NCBI RefSeq assembly: GCF_000763885.1
Contig: NZ_JRKO01000024.1
Coordinates: 19,725 to 83,724, forward strand
DNA: 64,000 nucleotides
Direction of reading: 5' to 3'
Source: Paracoccus versutus
GTDB taxonomy: Bacteria > Pseudomonadota > Alphaproteobacteria > Rhodobacterales > Rhodobacteraceae
This document shows positions 10,456 through 19,178 of the stretch, one piece after another; within the stretch, counting starts at the first letter, position 1, and each line of letters begins with the position of its first letter. The notes below the pieces were generated by a model. The model was given only the letters and a program-made list of their open reading frames with translations. It was not told the origin of the DNA and did no database searches. The position numbers were made by a program, and so were the translations under genes.

Positions 10456-11598
10456 TCAGGCCACGCGGACCCCCTGCACCCAGGCGCCGCGCAGCGCGGC
10501 GCCGCGGCCGATGCGGGCGACGCGGATCACGTCGGCCCGCGTGCCGGGGGCCAGCCGGCCGCGGTCGGCCAGCCCGGTCGCCTGGGCCGGGCCCTGGGTC
10601 ACGGTGGCGATGCCGCGCGCCATGTCCCCCCACAGATCGCCCAGCAGCAGCGCCGCCGACAGCAGCGACGAAGGCACGTAGTCCGAGGACAGGATGTCCA
10701 GAAGCCCCGCCTCGGCCAGGTCCGCCGCCGCGACATTGCCCGAATGGCTGCCGCCGCGGATCAGGTTCGGCGCCCCCATCATCACCCGGATGCCGTGGTC
10801 GCGGCAGGCGCGCGCGGCCTCGGCCGTGGTCGGGAACTCGGCGAAATGCGCGCCATGCCCGGCCGAGACCGCGACCTGCGCCGCCGTGGTGTCGTCATGG
10901 CTGGCCAGCACCGCGCCATAGCGCCGCGCCTCGGCCACCGCCGTTTCCTCGTGCAGCGCGCCCAGCCGTTCGCGCAGGGCGCGCTGGCTGGCGACATGGT
11001 CGGCAAAGCCCTCGTCCGACAGGCCATGCTTGCCGCAGACGTAATCCTTGAGCTTGGAGATGTCGCGGAACTGCCGCTCTCCGGGCGTGTGGTCCATCAG
11101 GCTGACGATGCCGATGCGGTCCTGGGGACCGAACTTGGCCATCTCGGCCACCAGGGTTTCGGAACAGACCTCGGCCCGCAGGTGCAGGTAATGGCTGATC
11201 TTCAGCGCGCCCATGGACCGCAGCTCCAGGATCTCGTCGGCTAGGGCGCGGGCATATTCGCCGTAATTCGCCTTGCCGTCCGACACGACCGACCCCACGC
11301 GCAACGCGTCGAAAACCGTGGTGATGCCTACGCTGGCCAGTTCGCCGTCATGGGCCAGGATCGCCGCCTGATGCGGCCAGTGCACGCGGGGGCGGGGCTG
11401 GATGTGGCGCTCCAGATTGTCGGTATGCAGCTCGATCAGCCCCGGCATCACCAGATCGCCGCCGCAATCCACCGCGCCTTGGGGCACGGTCGCGCCATGG
11501 TCGATGGCGCTGATGCGGCCATCGGCCATGCGCAGCGCCCCGCGGATCACCTCGCGGGGCAGGACAAGCGTGGCGTTTGCAAGGATCGTCTCGGTCAT
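10456..11598 (-). CDS. phnM: Alpha-D-ribose 1-methylphosphonate 5-triphosphate diphosphatase PhnM
   Basis: Amidohydrolase-fold enzyme of 380 residues (E. coli PhnM is about the same length). In the C-P lyase pathway it removes pyrophosphate from ribose 1-methylphosphonate 5-triphosphate to give the PhnJ substrate. Signatures: the MPGLIELHTDNLERH metal motif near residue 55, a central metal-binding segment VLASHDDTT near 225, and LSSDYVPSSLL near 300. It is not in the main phn operon: a DUF1045 gene on the other strand lies between them and shares a 95-bp divergent region with phnM. Confidence 0.95.
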   Translation of the reverse strand: MTETILANATLVLPREVIRGALRMADGRISAIDHGATVPQGAVDCGGDLVMPGLIELHTDNLERHIQPRPRVHWPHQAAILAHDGELASVGITTVFDALRVGSVVSDGKANYGEYARALADEILELRSMGALKISHYLHLRAEVCSETLVAEMAKFGPQDRIGIVSLMDHTPGERQFRDISKLKDYVCGKHGLSDEGFADHVASQRALRERLGALHEETAVAEARRYGAVLASHDDTTAAQVAVSAGHGAHFAEFPTTAEAARACRDHGIRVMMGAPNLIRGGSHSGNVAAADLAEAGLLDILSSDYVPSSLLSAALLLGDLWGDMARGIATVTQGPAQATGLADRGRLAPGTRADVIRVARIGRGAALRGAWVQGVRVA

Positions 11599-11652
11599 CT
11601 TCTGTCGTCCTGTCTTGCGTCCGGGTCCATGGACGGGCTGAATGCCAGCGCC

Positions 11653-11672
11653 GTGTCACAAGCCTGTGACAC
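11653..11672. promoter_or_regulatory. Perfect 8-4-8 dyad in the phnM / DUF1045 divergent promoter
   Basis: GTGTCACA at 11653-11660 and TGTGACAC at 11665-11672 form a perfect inverted repeat with a 4-base spacer. It lies 55 bases from the phnM start and 22 bases from the DUF1045 gene start, so it could bind a dimeric regulator acting on both. It does not match the PhnF-type dyad at 17344-17371, and only loosely resembles a Pho box. Confidence 0.55.
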
Positions 11673-11693
11673 GCCAGCGATAAGAGCCTGCGC

Positions 11694-12374
11694 ATGGACA
11701 TGATGAAGCGTTACGCCGTCTATTACGCCCCGCCCGAGGGCGCATTCGCCAGCCGCGCCAGCGCCTGGCTGGGCTGGGATGCCGCCGCGGGCCAGCCGCT
11801 GGACCCGCCCGACCTGGGCCTGCCGGCCGCCGAGATCACCCGCGACCCGCGCAAATACGGCTTTCATGGCACGCTGAAGCCGCCCTTCCGGCTGGCCGAG
11901 GGCCGGGATGCCGACGAATTGCACCGCGCCGTGGCGGGGCTGGCCCGGCGGCTTTCGCCCGTCACCCTGCCTGGCCTGCGGCTCGCCAGCCTGGGAGGTT
12001 TCCTGGCGCTGGTGCCGGAGGGCGACGCGGCACGGCTGCAAGCCCTGGCCGCGACGGTGGTGGCGGCGCTCGACGGCCTGCGCGCGCCCCTGACCGAGGC
12101 CGAGATCGCCCGCCGCCGCCCCGATCGCCTGACCCCACGCCAGCGCGAATTGCTGCGGCTTTGGGGCTATCCCTATGTCATGGAGGAATTCCGTTTCCAC
12201 CTGACCCTGACCGACCGGCTGGAGGAACCGCTGGCCACCCAGGCGGCGCAGATCCTGGATGCGCATTTCGCCCCGGTCCTGCCCCGGCCCTTTCGCATCG
12301 CCGACCTGTGCCTGTTCGGCGAGGCCGAGGACGGGCGCTTTCGCCTGCTGCATCGCTATACCCTTTCCGGCTGA
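11694..12374 (+). CDS. DUF1045 phosphonate-metabolism protein
   Basis: A 226-residue protein of the DUF1045 family, found next to C-P lyase genes. It belongs to the 2H phosphoesterase-like fold: two His-containing strands are seen, YGFHGTLKPPF near residue 57 and FRFHLTLTD near 165, matching the H-x-T/S pairs of that superfamily. A phosphodiesterase or cyclic phosphate role in phosphonate breakdown is therefore plausible (inference). Start choice is uncertain: ATG codons occur at 11694, 11700 and 11703, none with a strong ribosome binding site. Its last 19 bases overlap the end of phnN on the other strand. Confidence 0.88.
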   Translation: MDMMKRYAVYYAPPEGAFASRASAWLGWDAAAGQPLDPPDLGLPAAEITRDPRKYGFHGTLKPPFRLAEGRDADELHRAVAGLARRLSPVTLPGLRLASLGGFLALVPEGDAARLQALAATVVAALDGLRAPLTEAEIARRRPDRLTPRQRELLRLWGYPYVMEEFRFHLTLTDRLEEPLATQAAQILDAHFAPVLPRPFRIADLCLFGEAEDGRFRLLHRYTLSG

Positions 12375-12889
12375 AGCGCGGCCAGAAAGCGCGCGAGCCC
12401 CTGTTCGGGCGTGCCGTCGTTCACCACCACCCGCGGCACGATGCCGGGCGGCAGCGGAAAGCCCGCCCGCGCCAGCCGCGCCGCCTGGTCCGCGCCGCTT
12501 TCGCGCCCGCGCCCGGCCAGCCGCTGCGCCAGCACCTCGGGCGGTGCCGTCACCAGCAGCACCGTCAGGCCGGGGAACCGCTCCTGCGCCTCGGCCAGCA
12601 CGGCGCGGCTGGCGTTGATGAGCAGCGTGCCCTGTCCGGCCAAGGCTTCGGCCGGGATGCCGTAGCCCAGCCCATGCGCGCGCCAATGCAGGGCGAATGC
12701 GCCGGCCTGCCGGCGGGCGGCGAACTCGGCCTCGCTGACGCCCTCGAAATCCTCGCCGCCGGCCTCGGCCGGGCGGGTTACGACGCGGCGGGCGGCGCGG
12801 ATGTCGGGCCGCGCGGCGCAGGCCAGCGCCATCAGCGTGTCCTTGCCCGCGCCCGAGGGGCCGACCACGGCGACCAGCCGCCGGCTCAT
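12356..12889 (-). CDS. phnN: Ribose 1,5-bisphosphokinase PhnN
   Basis: Small P-loop kinase of 177 residues, guanylate-kinase-like. It converts ribose 1,5-bisphosphate, an end product of C-P lyase action, into PRPP. Walker A is GPSGAGKDT at residues 9-17; the [13 protein letters not shown] segment near 38 is the substrate loop. The start at 12889 overlaps the stop of phnL (ATGA); longer in-frame readings upstream are phnL sequence read in another frame. It is the last gene of the phnGHIJKLN unit, and its 3' end overlaps the convergent DUF1045 gene by 19 bases. Confidence 0.93.
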   Translation of the reverse strand: MSRRLVAVVGPSGAGKDTLMALACAARPDIRAARRVVTRPAEAGGEDFEGVSEAEFAARRQAGAFALHWRAHGLGYGIPAEALAGQGTLLINASRAVLAEAQERFPGLTVLLVTAPPEVLAQRLAGRGRESGADQAARLARAGFPLPPGIVPRVVVNDGTPEQGLARFLAALQPERV

Positions 12890-13569
12890 GCCGCCAGCCC
12901 CGGCGTGAAGCCGGTCACGTCGACCAGCCGGTCGCAGACCCGGTCCCGCGCGCTCTCGTCGTGGAAGATGCCCAGGATCGCCGCGCCGCGGGCCTTGGCC
13001 TCTTCGATCAGGCACAGCACCACCTCGCGGTTCTGCGCATCCAGGCTGGCGGTCGGCTCGTCCAGCAGCAGGGCCGGATAGTCATGGGCAAAGCCGCGGG
13101 CGATGTTCACGCGCTGCTGCTCGCCGCCCGAGAAGGTGGTGGGCGACAGCCGCCACAGCCGCTCGGGGATGTTCAGCCGCGCCAGCAGATCGGCGGCGCG
13201 CGCCCGCGCCGCCTGGGGGGCGATGCCCAGCCGCAACAGCGGCTCGGCCACAACCTCCAGCGTGGGCACGCGCGGCACGACGCGCAGGAACTGGCTGACA
13301 TGGCCCAGGACCGCGCGGCGCAGCGCCAGGATCTGGCGCGGCTCGGCCGTGACCACGTCGACCCCGCCGATGCGGATCGACCCGCCCCCGGCCAGGTAGT
13401 TGCCATAGACCATGCGCATCAGCGTCGATTTCCCGGCGCCCGAGCGGCCGACCAGCCCGACGCATTCGCCAGGGGCCACGCGCAGATGCGCCCCGGCCAT
13501 CACCGGGATCGCCACCCCGCCCTGGTTGTGCAGGGTAAAGCTTTTCGTAAGGTTCTGGATCTCGATCAT
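12886..13569 (-). CDS. phnL: C-P lyase complex ABC-type subunit PhnL
   Basis: ABC ATPase of 227 residues with Walker [10 protein letters not shown] near residue 41, signature [14 protein letters not shown] near 145 and Walker [12 protein letters not shown] near 165. PhnL is not a transporter ATPase. It works with PhnGHIJ and PhnK and is needed for formation of ribose 1-phosphonate triphosphate. Length equals E. coli PhnL (226). It starts 3 bases after phnK and overlaps phnN by 4 bases. Confidence 0.95.
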   Translation of the reverse strand: MIEIQNLTKSFTLHNQGGVAIPVMAGAHLRVAPGECVGLVGRSGAGKSTLMRMVYGNYLAGGGSIRIGGVDVVTAEPRQILALRRAVLGHVSQFLRVVPRVPTLEVVAEPLLRLGIAPQAARARAADLLARLNIPERLWRLSPTTFSGGEQQRVNIARGFAHDYPALLLDEPTASLDAQNREVVLCLIEEAKARGAAILGIFHDESARDRVCDRLVDVTGFTPGLAA

Positions 13570-13572
13570 CGG

Positions 13573-14355
13573 CTACACCTGAAGGACAGAGGACACGAGC
13601 AGCTGGGTATAGGCGTGCTGGGGATCGTCCAGCACCTGGTCGGTCAGGCCGGTTTCCACCACCCTGCCCGACTTCATCACCATCAGCCGGTCGGCGAGCA
13701 GCCGCACCACCGCCAGGTCATGGGTGACGATCACCACCGACAGGCCAAGGTCGCGCACCAGCCCGCGCAGCAGGTCCAGCAGCCGCGCCTGCACGCTGAC
13801 GTCAAGCCCGCCGGTGGGTTCGTCCATGAACACCAGCCGCGGTCCCGTCACCAGGTTGCGCGCGATCTGCAAGCGCTGCTGCATGCCCCCGGAAAAGGCC
13901 GAGGGGCGGTCGTCGATGCGGTCCGCCGCGATCTCGACCCGGCCCAGCCAGTCGGTGGCGCTGTCGCGGATGGCGGCATAGTTGCGCGCGCCCACGGCCA
14001 TCAGCCGCTCGCCGACATTGCCGCCGGCCGACACGCCCATGCGCAGCCCGTCGCGCGGGTTCTGGTGGACATACGCCCAGTCGCCGCGCAACAGCCGGCG
14101 CCGCTCGGCCTCGGAGAATGCCAGCACATCGGCACCGTCGAACAGGATCCGCCCCTGGTCCGGGCGCTGGTGCCCGGCCAGGCAGGACAGCAGCGTCGAT
14201 TTCCCCGAGCCGCTTTCGCCGACGATGCCCAGCACTTCGCCGGGGTAAAGGTCGAAGCCGACATCGGCGCAGCCGATCCGCGGGCCGTAGCGTTTCGTCA
14301 AGCCCTGCACCGACAGCAGCGGTGCGGCGGTGATGGCGTTCTGCATCAGGGTCAT
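13573..14355 (-). CDS. phnK: C-P lyase complex ABC-type subunit PhnK
   Basis: ABC ATPase of 260 residues that docks on the PhnGHIJ core. Walker A is GESGSGKST near residue 44, signature FSGGMQQRLQIARN near 154 and Walker B LVFMDEPTGGLD near 173. The start at 14355 overlaps the phnJ stop (ATGA). Longer in-frame readings upstream are phnJ in another frame. E. coli PhnK is 252 residues. Confidence 0.95.
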   Translation of the reverse strand: MTLMQNAITAAPLLSVQGLTKRYGPRIGCADVGFDLYPGEVLGIVGESGSGKSTLLSCLAGHQRPDQGRILFDGADVLAFSEAERRRLLRGDWAYVHQNPRDGLRMGVSAGGNVGERLMAVGARNYAAIRDSATDWLGRVEIAADRIDDRPSAFSGGMQQRLQIARNLVTGPRLVFMDEPTGGLDVSVQARLLDLLRGLVRDLGLSVVIVTHDLAVVRLLADRLMVMKSGRVVETGLTDQVLDDPQHAYTQLLVSSVLQV

Positions 14356-15224
14356 GGCGCGTCTCCTTGCGGCGACAGGCGGCCGCAATGCCCCTGCGCC
14401 TGGCGCGCGGCGCAGAAATCGGTGTCGGAACAGACGAACATGCGCGTGCCGCGGTCGTCGGTGATGACCTCGTCCAGATAGCTGCTGCCCGAGCCGCACA
14501 GGTCGCATGCGTGATCGGCCTTGGAGGCCGTGAAGGGGTGGTCCTCGAAATCCAGGCTGACCACGTCGGAATAGGGCGGCAGGGCATAGATCCGCGCCTC
14601 GCGCCCGGCGCCGAACAGCTGGATCGCCGGATTGCCGGCCAGCTTCGGGTTGTCGAACTTCGGGATCGGCGAAGGGTCCATGACATAGCGCCCCTCGACC
14701 CTGACCGGATAGGCATAGGCGGTCGCGATCTCGCCATGCCGGGCGATGTCCTCGTAAAGCTTGACGTGCATCAGCCCGTATTCCTCAAGCTCGTGCATCT
14801 TGCGCGTCTCGGTCTCGCGCGGTTCCAAGAAGCGCAGGGGTTCGGGGATCGGCACCTGGTAGACCAGGATCTGCCCCTCGGCCAGCGGCTGCTCGGGGAT
14901 GCGGTGGCGGGTCTGGATCACCGTGGCGTCAGTGGTGCGCTCGGTGGTTGCGACCCCCGCCGTGCGCTGGAAGAAGCGGCGGATCGACACCGCGTTGGTG
15001 GTGTCGTCGGCGCCCTGGTCGATGACCTTCAGCCGGTCGTCCGGGGTCAGGCAGGCCGCCGTCACCTGCACGCCGCCGGTGCCCCAGCCATAGGGCATCG
15101 GCATCTCGCGGCTGGCGAAGGGCACCTGGTAGCCGGGGATCGCCAGCGCCTTCAACAGCGCGCGGCGGATCATCCGCTTGGTCTGTTCGTCCAGATAGGC
15201 GAAATTATAGGCTTGGTCGGTCAT
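14352..15224 (-). CDS. phnJ: Carbon-phosphorus lyase PhnJ (radical SAM-type)
   Basis: Catalytic C-P lyase of 290 residues; it cleaves the carbon-phosphorus bond of ribose 1-phosphonate 5-phosphate with SAM and an iron-sulfur cluster. All four key cysteines are present with E. coli spacing: Cys240 and Cys243 in CDLCGS, and Cys265 and Cys271 in FVCSDTDFC (E. coli 241, 244, 266, 272). It overlaps phnI and phnK by 4 bases each. The start at 15224 is set by coupling to the phnI stop. Confidence 0.97.
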   Translation of the reverse strand: MTDQAYNFAYLDEQTKRMIRRALLKALAIPGYQVPFASREMPMPYGWGTGGVQVTAACLTPDDRLKVIDQGADDTTNAVSIRRFFQRTAGVATTERTTDATVIQTRHRIPEQPLAEGQILVYQVPIPEPLRFLEPRETETRKMHELEEYGLMHVKLYEDIARHGEIATAYAYPVRVEGRYVMDPSPIPKFDNPKLAGNPAIQLFGAGREARIYALPPYSDVVSLDFEDHPFTASKADHACDLCGSGSSYLDEVITDDRGTRMFVCSDTDFCAARQAQGHCGRLSPQGDAP

Positions 15225-16303
15225 TCCGCCGCCTCCTGCATCTGCATCGCCTCGCGCCGCATGCGCCGGACCAGTTCCAGCTCGGCCTGGAAATCGACGT
15301 AATGCGGCAGCTTGATATGTTCGAGGAAACCCGTCGACTGGATGTTGTCGCAATGGCTTAGCACGAATTCCTCATCCTGCGCCGGGGCGCCGGTGAAATC
15401 CTCGCCCAGTTCCTGCCAGCGCAGGGCGCGGTCCACCAGCGACATGGAAATCGCCTTGCGCTCGGACTGGCCCATGACCAGGCCATAGCCGCGGGTGAAT
15501 TGCGGCGGCTCGGTGCGGGAGCCCTTGAACTGGTTCACCGTGTCGCATTCGGTCAGCTCGACCTCGCCGATCTCGACGGCAAAGCCCAGCTCGGGCAGGT
15601 CGACCTGAACCGCGACGCGGCCGATGCGCAATTCGCCGACGAAGGCATGGGTGCGGCCGTAGCCGCGCTGCGTGGAATAGGCCAGCGACAGGGTGAACCC
15701 CTCGTCCGCCCGCGCCAGCGCCTGCAGGCGCAGCGCGCGCGAAGCCGGCAGTTCCAGCGGCTGGCGCGTCAGGTCGGGGGCGGGCGTGTCGTCCGCCGGC
15801 TGCCCCTCGATCAGCCCGTCGCGGTCCAGCAGGCCGGTGACATGCGGCACCGGCTCGTCCCGCGCAGGCGCCTGGGGCGCGGGCGGCGCCTCGCCCTCGG
15901 CGGCCAGCGCGAAATCCAGCAGGCGGTGGGTATAGTCGAAGGTGGGCCCCAGCACCTGCCCACCCGGCAGATCCTTGAAGGTGGCCGAGACGCGGCGATC
16001 GACCGCCATCGCCGCCGTGTCGACCGGGCGCGAGGTGCCGAAACGCGGCAAGGTGGTGCGATAGGCGCGGATCAGGAACACCGCCTCGATCAGGTCGCCG
16101 CGCGCCTGCTTGATCGCGAGCGCGGCCAGGTCGGGATCGTAGAGCGAGCCCTCGGCCATGACCCGGTTCACCGCCAGCGCCATCTGCTCGCGGATCTGGG
16201 CCACGGTCAGCTCGGGGATGGCGGGGTCGCCGCGGCGTTCCTCGGCCAGCCAGGCATGGGCGGCGTCGATGGCGCGCTCGCCCCCTTTGACGGCGACATA
16301 CAT
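15221..16303 (-). CDS. phnI: C-P lyase core subunit PhnI
   Basis: Core subunit of 360 residues (E. coli 354). PhnI is the nucleosidase component that, with PhnGHL, attaches phosphonate to ATP-derived ribose triphosphate. The sequence begins MYVAVKGGERAI, as in the family, and contains the conserved FDYTHRLLDFAL and the C-terminal LSHCDNIQSTGFLEHLKLPHY-like segment (here EHIKLPHY). Its ATG overlaps the phnH stop by one base (TGATG). Upstream in-frame codons are phnH read out of frame. Confidence 0.96.
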   Translation of the reverse strand: MYVAVKGGERAIDAAHAWLAEERRGDPAIPELTVAQIREQMALAVNRVMAEGSLYDPDLAALAIKQARGDLIEAVFLIRAYRTTLPRFGTSRPVDTAAMAVDRRVSATFKDLPGGQVLGPTFDYTHRLLDFALAAEGEAPPAPQAPARDEPVPHVTGLLDRDGLIEGQPADDTPAPDLTRQPLELPASRALRLQALARADEGFTLSLAYSTQRGYGRTHAFVGELRIGRVAVQVDLPELGFAVEIGEVELTECDTVNQFKGSRTEPPQFTRGYGLVMGQSERKAISMSLVDRALRWQELGEDFTGAPAQDEEFVLSHCDNIQSTGFLEHIKLPHYVDFQAELELVRRMRREAMQMQEAAE

Positions 16304-16869
16304 CAGGCGTCCTCCACGATGGTGCTGCGCGGCAGGGCGGCAAGGCGCGCGCCGCAGGTCAGGATGCAATCGAAGCCCAGCGGGAACAGCGCCCGGTTGG
16401 CGCGGAAGGCGGCGGTCTCGGGCAGGGACAGCCGCGCCTCGGTTTCGATGCCGGGGCCGGTCAGGCGGGCGCCCTCGGGCTCCAGCCGGTCCACCTCGAC
16501 GATCAGCGTTGCCGAGCGGTCGGGATAGGACGGCTCGCCGATGCGGAAGCGGCCGAGGGGGTGCAGAGCGTCCCAGGTGCCAATCGCGAATTGCGCCTGT
16601 TCGGCCGCGACCAGCGGCGCGCCGGTGTGAAAGCCGATCCAGCCCCGCAGCGCCTCGCAATCCGCCGCACCCGCCAGATGCAGCGGCGTGGTGGCATCGG
16701 TCAGGGTCAAGAGCGCCACCCCGGCCGCGACCGAGAGGGGCGCGGGCGGCCGGGCGCCCTCGACGGCAAGGATGCGGCCGGGCCGCGCCATGGCCTCCAG
16801 GAGAGCGCGGAAGGCATGGGCGGATTGGGTCGAAGGGTCGGCGAAACCGCCGGTCAGGATGGCGTTCAT
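16303..16869 (-). CDS. phnH: C-P lyase core subunit PhnH
   Basis: Core subunit of 188 residues (E. coli 194). The family start pattern is clear: GGFADPSTQSAHAFRALLEAMARPG near residues 7-31, and TPLHL plus WIGFHTGAP near 60-85. PhnH is a PLP-transferase-like fold without cofactor that sits on PhnJ in the complex. It overlaps phnG by 4 bases and phnI by 1 base. Confidence 0.95.
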   Translation of the reverse strand: MNAILTGGFADPSTQSAHAFRALLEAMARPGRILAVEGARPPAPLSVAAGVALLTLTDATTPLHLAGAADCEALRGWIGFHTGAPLVAAEQAQFAIGTWDALHPLGRFRIGEPSYPDRSATLIVEVDRLEPEGARLTGPGIETEARLSLPETAAFRANRALFPLGFDCILTCGARLAALPRSTIVEDA

Positions 16870-17318
16870 GCGTCCTCTCCGCGCAGCATGGTGAAGAATT
16901 CGACGCGGGTGGCGGCGGCCCTGGCGGCGCGGCTGGCGCGGGCCCCGGCGGCCTCGGCCCGCAGGGGGGCCAGCACCTGCGCCTCGATCCGCGGCGCGGC
17001 CGCGGTCTGCATCAGCGCATCGGCCAGGGCGGCGCGAGCGGCATGGGCCTTGTCGCGGCCCTGCACGCAGGCATGGCCCACCGCGCCCTCGGCCAGCCGG
17101 ACCGAGCAGCGGGTCACGGTCATCTCGCCCAGGTTGAAGGGCGCGCCGGTGCCGCCGATGCGGCCTTGCACCATGACGGTGCCGATTTCGGGCGCGCGCA
17201 GCATCTCATGCGCAGGCAGGTCGGGCAGCAGCGCCGCCAGCCGCCCTGGCGGCGCCTTGGCCAGGGCCGAGATCCAGTCGCGGCGCAGGGCGGTTTCGGA
17301 TGGGGATGGTTGGGACAT
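16866..17318 (-). CDS. phnG: C-P lyase core subunit PhnG
   Basis: First gene of the C-P lyase operon; 150 residues, as in E. coli. Conserved family segments are RRDWISALAKAP near residue 11, NLGEMTVTRCSVRL near 75 and VGHACVQGRDKAHA near 92. The start at 17318 has GAGG 8 bases upstream. The longer in-frame reading to 17363 would run through the PhnF-type operator and is unlikely. The promoter region 17319-17436 is shared with divergent phnF. Confidence 0.93.
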   Translation of the reverse strand: MSQPSPSETALRRDWISALAKAPPGRLAALLPDLPAHEMLRAPEIGTVMVQGRIGGTGAPFNLGEMTVTRCSVRLAEGAVGHACVQGRDKAHAARAALADALMQTAAAPRIEAQVLAPLRAEAAGARASRAARAAATRVEFFTMLRGEDA

Positions 17319-17343
17319 TCCGGGCCTCGACAAGCTTGCGGGT

Positions 17344-17371
17344 TTGTCTAGATTACTATACAACTAGACAA
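17344..17371. promoter_or_regulatory. PhnF-type operator between phnG and phnF
   Basis: TTGTCTAG at 17344-17351 and CTAGACAA at 17364-17371 form a perfect 8-bp inverted repeat separated by 12 bases. The TCTAGA-like core is of the kind used by HutC/PhnF GntR regulators. The dyad covers the likely -10 elements in both directions (TATAGT toward phnG, TATACA toward phnF). It lies 26 bases from phnG and 65 bases from phnF. Confidence 0.75.
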
Positions 17372-17436
17372 GTGATAGCCCGCCCGCCGATTCTGCTCAA
17401 GGGGCGGCATCGTGAATTTTTGGTGACGGAGGCGAC

Positions 17437-18204
17437 ATGGCCCGCAGTCCGATCTGGAAATCCATCGCCGACACGCTGGCGGCCGAGATCGCCGAGGGGC
17501 ATTACCGCCCCGGCGACAAGCTGCCCTCCGAGGCGGTGCTGGCCGCACGGTTCGGCGTCAACCGCCATACCGTGCGCCATGCGCTGGCGGCACTGGCCGA
17601 GGCGGGGACGCTACGCTCGCGCCGTGGCGCCGGGGTCTTCGTCGCGGCGCGACCCACGGATTACCCGCTGGGCCTGCGGGTGCGGTTTCACCAGAACATC
17701 ACCGCCTCGGGACGCACGCCCTCGCGCCGGCTGACGCTGGCCGAGACGCGCGCCGCCAATGCCGAAGAGGCCGAGGCGCTGCACCTTGCCCCCGGCAGCC
17801 CGGTGCATGTGGTCGAGGGCGTGTCGCTGGTCGATGGCCAGCCGGTGGCGGCGTTCCGCTCGGTCTTCGATGCCGGGCGTTTCCCGGAACTGCTGCGGCA
17901 TGTGGCGGCGATCCCTTCGGTCACGGCGGCGCTGGCGGAATGCGGGCTCAAGGACTACACCCGCGCCTCGACCCGGCTGACGGCAGAGCTTGCGCCCGCG
18001 GTGATGGCGCTGGCGCTGGAGGTGCCCGAGGGCGCCCCGATGCTGCGCTCGGTCGCGGTGAACGTGGATGCGGGCGGCGTGCCGGTCGAATACGGCACCA
18101 CCTGGTTCGCCGGCGACCGGGTGACGCTGACCCTGCGCCCCGAGGACGGCGGCCAGGGCGTCGGCACCTTGCCGTCCACCGGAAAGGCCGCGCGCAACTC
18201 ATAA
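17437..18204 (+). CDS. phnF: GntR-family regulator PhnF
   Basis: Repressor of 255 residues, HutC subfamily. The N-terminal winged helix is clear (YRPGDKLPSEAVLAARFGVN near residue 25, RSRRGAGVFV near 65), followed by a UTRA effector domain from about residue 90. GGAGG precedes the ATG by 5 bases. It is divergent from phnG, and the dyad at 17344-17371 is its probable autoregulatory site. PhnF regulators sense phosphonate-derived or phosphate ligands; which one applies here is unknown. Confidence 0.93.
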   Translation: MARSPIWKSIADTLAAEIAEGHYRPGDKLPSEAVLAARFGVNRHTVRHALAALAEAGTLRSRRGAGVFVAARPTDYPLGLRVRFHQNITASGRTPSRRLTLAETRAANAEEAEALHLAPGSPVHVVEGVSLVDGQPVAAFRSVFDAGRFPELLRHVAAIPSVTAALAECGLKDYTRASTRLTAELAPAVMALALEVPEGAPMLRSVAVNVDAGGVPVEYGTTWFAGDRVTLTLRPEDGGQGVGTLPSTGKAARNS

Positions 18205-18320
18205 CCGCCCGCCAGCCCATGCGATGGGCAGGCCGCCGCGAACGCAGTCCCCGGCGGCGGAGATTTGCAGCGGCTGCGCCAGCCCTGCGCTTGCTCTGCA
18301 ACGAGCTCGGTCGATTGCCC

Positions 18321-19178
18321 CTAGCCCACGGCCCGGCGGTAAAGGTGCCATGTCGCGTGGCCGAGGATGGGCAGCACGATGATCAGCCCGGCAAAAAGCG
18401 GGATCATCCCCAGCACCAGCGCGCCGGCGACGATCAGCCCCCAAAGCGCCGTCGCGCCAGGGTTGCGGCGCGCGACGGCGAGCGAGGTCGCCAGCGCCAC
18501 CGGCACCCCCACCGGGCGGTCGATCAGCATCGGGAACGACACCAGGCTGACGCACAGCACCACGGCGGCAAAGACGAAGCCGACGCCGATCCCGGCAAGG
18601 ATCATCGTCCAGCCCGCGCCGGTGGTGAAGCTGTCGCGCAGCAGGACGAGCAGGCTGTCATAAGGCCCCGGCCCCAGGGTGACGACCCAGATCGCATGCG
18701 CGGCAAGCAGCCAGAAGGCAAAGATCGCCGCGAGCAGCAAGCCCAGCATCAGCACCGGCCCAAGCACCCGGCCGGTCAGCGTCGCCAGCACCGCGCCCCA
18801 ATTCGTATCCTCGCCCCGCTCGCGCCGCCGGCTCATCTCGTAAAGGCCGATCGCCGCGACAGGTCCGATCAAGGGAAAGCCCGCGGCCAGCGGGAACAGC
18901 AGATGCACCTGCCCCGCGTTGAACGCCCAGGCGGCAAGGACGAAGCCGATCACCGGATAGAGCGCCACCGCGGTGATCACGTCGGTGCGCAGCGCGGCAA
19001 AGTCCTCGACGCCCTTGCGAAGCGCCGCGCGGATGTCGCCCCAGCCGATCTGGTTGACCGTGGGCACGGCTCTTTCGTGGCTGCCGATCCCGTCCACCGC
19101 CGCCCCGGCGCTGCGGCCTATGCCGGCCAGCCTCTGCGCGCTCCAGCTCAGCGGGTTTCCAATCGTCTCTCGGTGCAT
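18321..19178 (-). CDS. DUF2189 family integral membrane protein
   Basis: A 285-residue protein with six or seven hydrophobic segments (about residues 68-90, 92-112, 135-165, 190-220, 245-272). The N-terminal stretch with VNQIGWGDIRAALRKGVEDF and the membrane core match the DUF2189 family, whose function is unknown. AGGGAGG lies about 10 bases before the ATG. It stands alone, convergent with phnF across a 116-base gap with only short hairpins. No link to phosphonate or aromatic metabolism is evident. Confidence 0.85.
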   Translation of the reverse strand: MHRETIGNPLSWSAQRLAGIGRSAGAAVDGIGSHERAVPTVNQIGWGDIRAALRKGVEDFAALRTDVITAVALYPVIGFVLAAWAFNAGQVHLLFPLAAGFPLIGPVAAIGLYEMSRRRERGEDTNWGAVLATLTGRVLGPVLMLGLLLAAIFAFWLLAAHAIWVVTLGPGPYDSLLVLLRDSFTTGAGWTMILAGIGVGFVFAAVVLCVSLVSFPMLIDRPVGVPVALATSLAVARRNPGATALWGLIVAGALVLGMIPLFAGLIIVLPILGHATWHLYRRAVG

